DNA of 7,116 bases from Patescibacteria group bacterium (GTDB lineage: Bacteria; Patescibacteriota; Dojkabacteria; SC72): assembly GCA_003518125.1 (NCBI GenBank), contig DOZG01000081.1, forward strand, positions 1 through 7,116, given 5' to 3'. Below, one piece after another: positions 4,603 to 7,116 of this stretch (the first letter of the stretch is position 1; every line of letters starts with the position of its first letter). A program made the translations under genes and the position numbers. The notes beneath the pieces are model-generated. The model worked only from the letters and a program-made list of their open reading frames with translations, was not told the origin of the DNA and did not search any database.

Positions 4603-4690
4603 AGGAATGTACAGGTAATAGTGTACGTATTTAAATTATTAATTCATAAATTAGGTAGTGTGTAATAGTTAAATTTTTAAGGTTTATGTA
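4603..4690 (+). promoter_or_regulatory. 5' leader of the SSB operon
   Basis: The roughly 80-base leader is much longer than other gaps. ATGTACA (4607-4613) can pair with TGTACGT (4622-4628). GGCAGTATGTAATA of the promoter (4588-4601) recurs as GGTAGTGTGTAATA (4654-4667), two differences in 14 bases. Only a weak AAGG lies before the start codon. Translational or transcriptional autoregulation is possible but unproven. Confidence 0.4.
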
Positions 4691-5230
4691 ATGAGTTTTT
4701 TACCAAAAGGCTATAAAGTTCCTTCTGGTGCTTCTAGGTATCTTAAACTAGAGACAGGAAAGAACACAGTTCGTATATTATCTGATCCAATAATAGGATG
4801 GGAGTATTGGGAAGAGAAAGATGGGAAAAAGACACCAATTAGAGTTAGGAATTCTAAAGACATTCCTAGTGAAAGGAATTATTCTACTGATCCAAGTGAA
4901 AAGCCAAAGCATTTTTGGGCTATGTTTGTTTGGAGTAGGGAATTAGAGGCTATACAGCTCTTAGAGATCACTCAGGCTACTATTCAGACTGGAATTAAGT
5001 CCTTAGTAGATGATGATGATTGGGGAGACCCAAGAAAGTATGATATTTCTATTAATAGGGAAGGGGAAGGACTAGATACTAAGTATACAGTTAATCCTAA
5101 ACCTAAAAAGGAATTAAATGCAGAGATTAAGATAAATTGGAAAGAGAGCAGAGAGAGTTTTGATCTTAACAAAATGTATAGTGGAGAGAATCCTTTTGGG
5201 GATGATGAGGGAACTCCTTTTAATGATTAA
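4691..5230 (+). CDS. Phage single-stranded-DNA-binding protein (SSB-like)
   Basis: This 179-residue protein probably coats single-stranded DNA during phage replication and recombination. The N-terminal segment YLKLETGKNTVRILSDPIIG (17-36) followed by aromatic WEYW is typical of phage SSB-like OB-fold proteins. The tail (about 164-179) is acidic and holds GENPFGDDEGTPF, similar to the acidic ...PF tips that recruit replication partners in SSBs. The middle contains HFWAMFVW (74-81) and an acidic patch DDDDWGDP (107-114). It is the first gene after promoter P2, and a RusA resolvase lies two genes downstream, which supports a replication and recombination operon. The start has at most a weak AAGG upstream. 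Assignment is by motif pattern, not alignment. Confidence 0.75.
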   Translation: MSFLPKGYKVPSGASRYLKLETGKNTVRILSDPIIGWEYWEEKDGKKTPIRVRNSKDIPSERNYSTDPSEKPKHFWAMFVWSRELEAIQLLEITQATIQTGIKSLVDDDDWGDPRKYDISINREGEGLDTKYTVNPKPKKELNAEIKINWKESRESFDLNKMYSGENPFGDDEGTPFND

Positions 5231-5250
5231 TATTTAAAACTATTTCTAAT

Positions 5251-5562
5251 ATGAGGAATAAAGGATTTTACCAATATAACACTTCACCCTTTGATGGAAA
5301 GGACATGGGAGCTAAGTATGTAGGACAGAAGATTGTTGCAATAAACAAGGAAAAACTGCAGAAGGCTTCTGAGGATAGAATACATCTTATGGTGGTTAAT
5401 AGGGATAGTGCAACGTTAGAGTATATGGAATTTACAGGAGATGAAACCCCTTTTACTACAGCTATGTTTAGGGATAAGTGGGGTTCTGAGAAATATTACT
5501 GGTTGTATTATTTTGTTTGGAATCCTATGAAGCAGTTAGAAATGGATCTCTTAGGTAGTTAG
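5251..5562 (+). CDS. Hypothetical protein in the SSB-RusA operon
   Basis: I do not recognise this 103-residue protein. It is soluble, with no signal or membrane segment, and rich in aromatic residues towards the end (KYYWLYYFVW at 81-90). It lies 20 bases after the SSB-like gene and just before rusA, so a role in phage DNA metabolism is plausible. The start ATG has no Shine-Dalgarno sequence but has the same AT-rich leader as its neighbours. The regular spacing and sustained open frame make it a real gene. Confidence 0.75.
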   Translation: MRNKGFYQYNTSPFDGKDMGAKYVGQKIVAINKEKLQKASEDRIHLMVVNRDSATLEYMEFTGDETPFTTAMFRDKWGSEKYYWLYYFVWNPMKQLEMDLLGS

Positions 5563-5585
5563 GTAATATTAGTTTTAATATATGA

Positions 5586-6011
5586 GTGAAAATAAAAACG
5601 GACAGATTGGTTAAGGATGTTTTAATTGATTATTACGGTCTTGAGGGTGTAGATTATAAGTTTGATGTAGTACCTGTTGCTAAGCCTAGAATGACTCAGC
5701 AGGATAAATGGAAGAAAAGACCTTGTGTTATGAAGTATTGGGATTTTAAAGAAGAAATGCTTTGTCTAGCACAACAAATGAAATTTACACTCCCAGACCA
5801 GTTTTTAATTGTTTATTACATTCCATTGTTTGCTAGTTATAGTAAGAAACGAAGAGAAAAATTAAGAGGAAAGCCTCACAAGGCAAAACCTGATATAGAC
5901 AATCTTAATAAGGCAGTCTTAGATGCTTTTATGATAGAAGATGCGTCTGTATGGAGCCATTGGTCTAGAAAGTATTGGGCTGATGATCCTAGTATTGTGA
6001 TTACTGTCTAA
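5586..6011 (+). CDS. rusA: RusA-family Holliday junction resolvase
   Basis: This 141-residue protein should cut four-way DNA junctions formed in phage recombination and replication, resolving branches before packaging. The N-terminal core VVPVAKPRMTQQDKW (28-42) and the KPDIDNLNKAVLDAF segment (101-115) with following ED (118-119) match RusA. D103, D105 and D119 correspond to the acidic metal-binding residues, with K109 nearby. Residues 1-27 are an N-terminal extension before the core. The start is uncertain: GTG 5586 is the best in-frame start, yet an ATG at 5582, out of frame, has the operon's usual gap and opens only a 10-codon frame. It sits in the operon with the SSB-like protein. Confidence 0.87.
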   Translation: MKIKTDRLVKDVLIDYYGLEGVDYKFDVVPVAKPRMTQQDKWKKRPCVMKYWDFKEEMLCLAQQMKFTLPDQFLIVYYIPLFASYSKKRREKLRGKPHKAKPDIDNLNKAVLDAFMIEDASVWSHWSRKYWADDPSIVITV

Positions 6012-6029
6012 ATTTAGTGCGTATTTAAA

Positions 6030-6362
6030 ATGGGATTAGATATAAGTACAAAGAATAAAGAGTATCATCTTAATTGGGGAGGCACATCTGCATTTAGTGA
6101 GTGGAGTAAAGAGAATCTTGGTGTAGATCCTTTTCCTGGTTGGGATGGAGGTAATGGTGTTTTGGTAGTATTTAAGAAGAATCCAGAAGATAGTAGAGAA
6201 ATAAAAGGTAGTGTGAAAAGTTTGTCAGATTGGATAGAAGCTTTTGAAAAATATCAGGCTAAAGAAGGTGGAGAAACAGGAAGGTTTGAATATGAGGTGG
6301 CTTTAGAATGGTATTGGATTCTAAAAGATGCTTTAGTACACAAATATATAAGTTACTTCTAA
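6030..6362 (+). CDS. Hypothetical protein, aromatic-rich, MGLDI start
   Basis: This 110-residue protein has no recognised domain. It begins MGLDISTKNKEYHLNWGG, has a Gly/Trp/Pro-rich middle (FPGWDGGNG at 35-43), an amphipathic helix around 65-78, and a C-terminal aromatic helix (EWYWILKD at 93-100). Small phage proteins beginning MGLD and rich in Trp and Tyr are common but mostly uncharacterised. It lies 18 bases after rusA, without a Shine-Dalgarno sequence, and is the last gene before promoter P3. There is no membrane segment or signal peptide. Confidence 0.72.
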   Translation: MGLDISTKNKEYHLNWGGTSAFSEWSKENLGVDPFPGWDGGNGVLVVFKKNPEDSREIKGSVKSLSDWIEAFEKYQAKEGGETGRFEYEVALEWYWILKDALVHKYISYF

Positions 6363-6378
6363 TCTCATAGTAGGTACT

Positions 6379-6408
6379 CTTGACAGGTGGTCAAGATATA
6401 TATATAAT
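6379..6408 (+). promoter_or_regulatory. Sigma70-type promoter P3 with palindromic operator element
   Basis: TTGACA (6380-6385), a 17-base spacer and TATAAT (6403-6408) make a consensus promoter. Transcription should start near 6415, about 22 bases before the next ATG. TTGAC-AGGTG-GTCAA (6380-6394) is a perfect 5-bp inverted repeat over the -35 box and repeats the element of promoter P2. Confidence 0.85.
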
Positions 6409-6436
6409 GTAGTATTAAGTTAAGTAATAAGTAAAA

Positions 6437-7116
6437 ATGAGAAAACTGCTTAGAGACGCTTTAGGTAGATTTAAGTCTATAAAAGTAAATTTATTAGATG
6501 GTCAGAGGAGGGGAGAGGTTGTATTTAGAAGGGTATTTTTTCTTTTAACAATGGGTATGCTGTTGTATTTATTGTTGCTAACATTTGTAGGTAGAAAGGA
6601 TCAGGAGCAGGCACAAATAGAAATAAAGCCTGAGAAGGTGGAAGCTAAAGAAGTAATAGAAGATAAGGAAGAATGGGTAGATGGAGATAGGGTAACTACT
6701 AAAGCAGATGGTAGTGTAGAGGTAGTACCAGCAGAGAATTTTATGGATAGTCAGGTGCAGACAATAAGGAAGTTTACGCAGGCTTATCCTGGTTCAAGAA
6801 TAGATAATGAGTATTTTGCCTATTTAGATAAGTATTGTTCGGATGAAACATTAAGGACTGTAATAGCTATATCAGTAGCAGAGTCTAGTATGGGTAAGAA
6901 CAGTAAGAGAAATAGTAATTGGTATGGATGGTTTAAGGGGGGAAACAGGAATTATGATCCATCCCAAGAGGAAATGGCAAAAGTAATATGTACAGGGGTA
7001 GAAAAATATTATCTAGGGATAGGAAGTGATAATAATAAGGTTAAGAGATATGTAGGTGGAGATCCTACTAACTGGATGAAGAACTTTAACTGGGCATATA
7101 ATCAGATGGAAACAAA
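6437..7116 (+). CDS. Membrane-anchored lysozyme/glucosaminidase-like protein (3' partial)
   Basis: The frame is open from ATG 6437 to the window end (226 residues, no stop), so the gene is truncated. A basic N-terminus (RR...RR up to about residue 32) precedes one strong membrane helix (about 33-51), an arrangement expected to leave the C-terminal part outside the cytoplasm. Residues about 55-105 form a charged linker. From about 125 there is a lysozyme-like domain: TVIAISVAESSMGK (141-154) with E149 as likely catalytic acid, NWYGWFKGG (161-169), a YDPSQEEMAKVICTGVEKYY helix (173-192) and NWM..FNWAYNQM near the end. This pattern resembles glucosaminidase or lytic transglycosylase families. 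It may act in the virion, entry or wall remodelling. It has its own promoter P3 and no Shine-Dalgarno sequence. Confidence 0.78.
   Translation, partial: MRKLLRDALGRFKSIKVNLLDGQRRGEVVFRRVFFLLTMGMLLYLLLLTFVGRKDQEQAQIEIKPEKVEAKEVIEDKEEWVDGDRVTTKADGSVEVVPAENFMDSQVQTIRKFTQAYPGSRIDNEYFAYLDKYCSDETLRTVIAISVAESSMGKNSKRNSNWYGWFKGGNRNYDPSQEEMAKVICTGVEKYYLGIGSDNNKVKRYVGGDPTNWMKNFNWAYNQMET

Noticed and set aside
3653..4690. Group I or group II intron associated with the HNH gene
   Set aside because: No split gene flanks the region, and no domain V-like or typical group I core sequence was recognised by eye.
3653..4690. tRNA genes or a CRISPR array
   Set aside because: No T-arm GGTTCRAATCC-like sequence with a cloverleaf was found, and the repeats are not regularly spaced direct repeats with spacers.
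4984..5172. 62-codon minus-strand frame opposite the SSB-like gene
   Set aside because: Ser/Leu-rich antisense of a purine-rich coding strand; all supported genes are on the + strand.

Overview
The window looks like part of an AT-rich double-stranded DNA phage or prophage genome. All convincing genes lie on the + strand, most are 16 to 23 bases apart, and the set is phage-like: a lysis cassette, a small basic virion-type protein, a metallophosphoesterase, an HNH nuclease, a single-stranded-DNA-binding protein and a RusA-type resolvase. The genetic code appears standard: tryptophan is TGG, and TAA, TAG and one TGA serve as stops. Promoters are classical TTGACA/TATAAT. Most starts have no Shine-Dalgarno sequence, only an AT-rich leader, so the host probably initiates translation independently of Shine-Dalgarno pairing. 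The promoters argue against Bacteroidota; a Patescibacteria (CPR) or other AT-rich host is possible, but this is inference.

Left block (1-3207), late genes: the C-terminal part of an unrecognised protein, then lysis genes: a coiled-coil plus membrane-anchor protein resembling XhlA, a GH25 lysozyme with a coiled-coil tail, a 30-residue membrane peptide (1780-1872) that overlaps both neighbours, and a two-helix holin-like protein. A 45-residue Lys/Arg-rich protein and a calcineurin-like phosphoesterase follow. Next (3208-3652) come two overlapping small zinc-cysteine proteins, the second an HNH nuclease. These are the only genes with good Shine-Dalgarno sequences.

Middle block (3653-4690): about 1 kb without a convincing gene but packed with inverted repeats. 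It holds a promoter feeding a roughly 105-base transcript that ends at a terminator, a hairpin-rich stretch ending at two successive terminators, and a region that folds on paper into a four-way junction with one very long hairpin. This is the most unusual part of the window and may encode one or more undescribed phage non-coding RNAs.

Right block (4574-7116), probably early or replication genes: a promoter drives an SSB-like protein, an unknown protein, RusA and another unknown protein. A second promoter, carrying the same 17-base promoter/operator element, drives a membrane-anchored lysozyme-like protein that runs off the window end. The + strand is markedly poorer in C here than in the left block, so the two blocks differ in strand composition on either side of the structured region.
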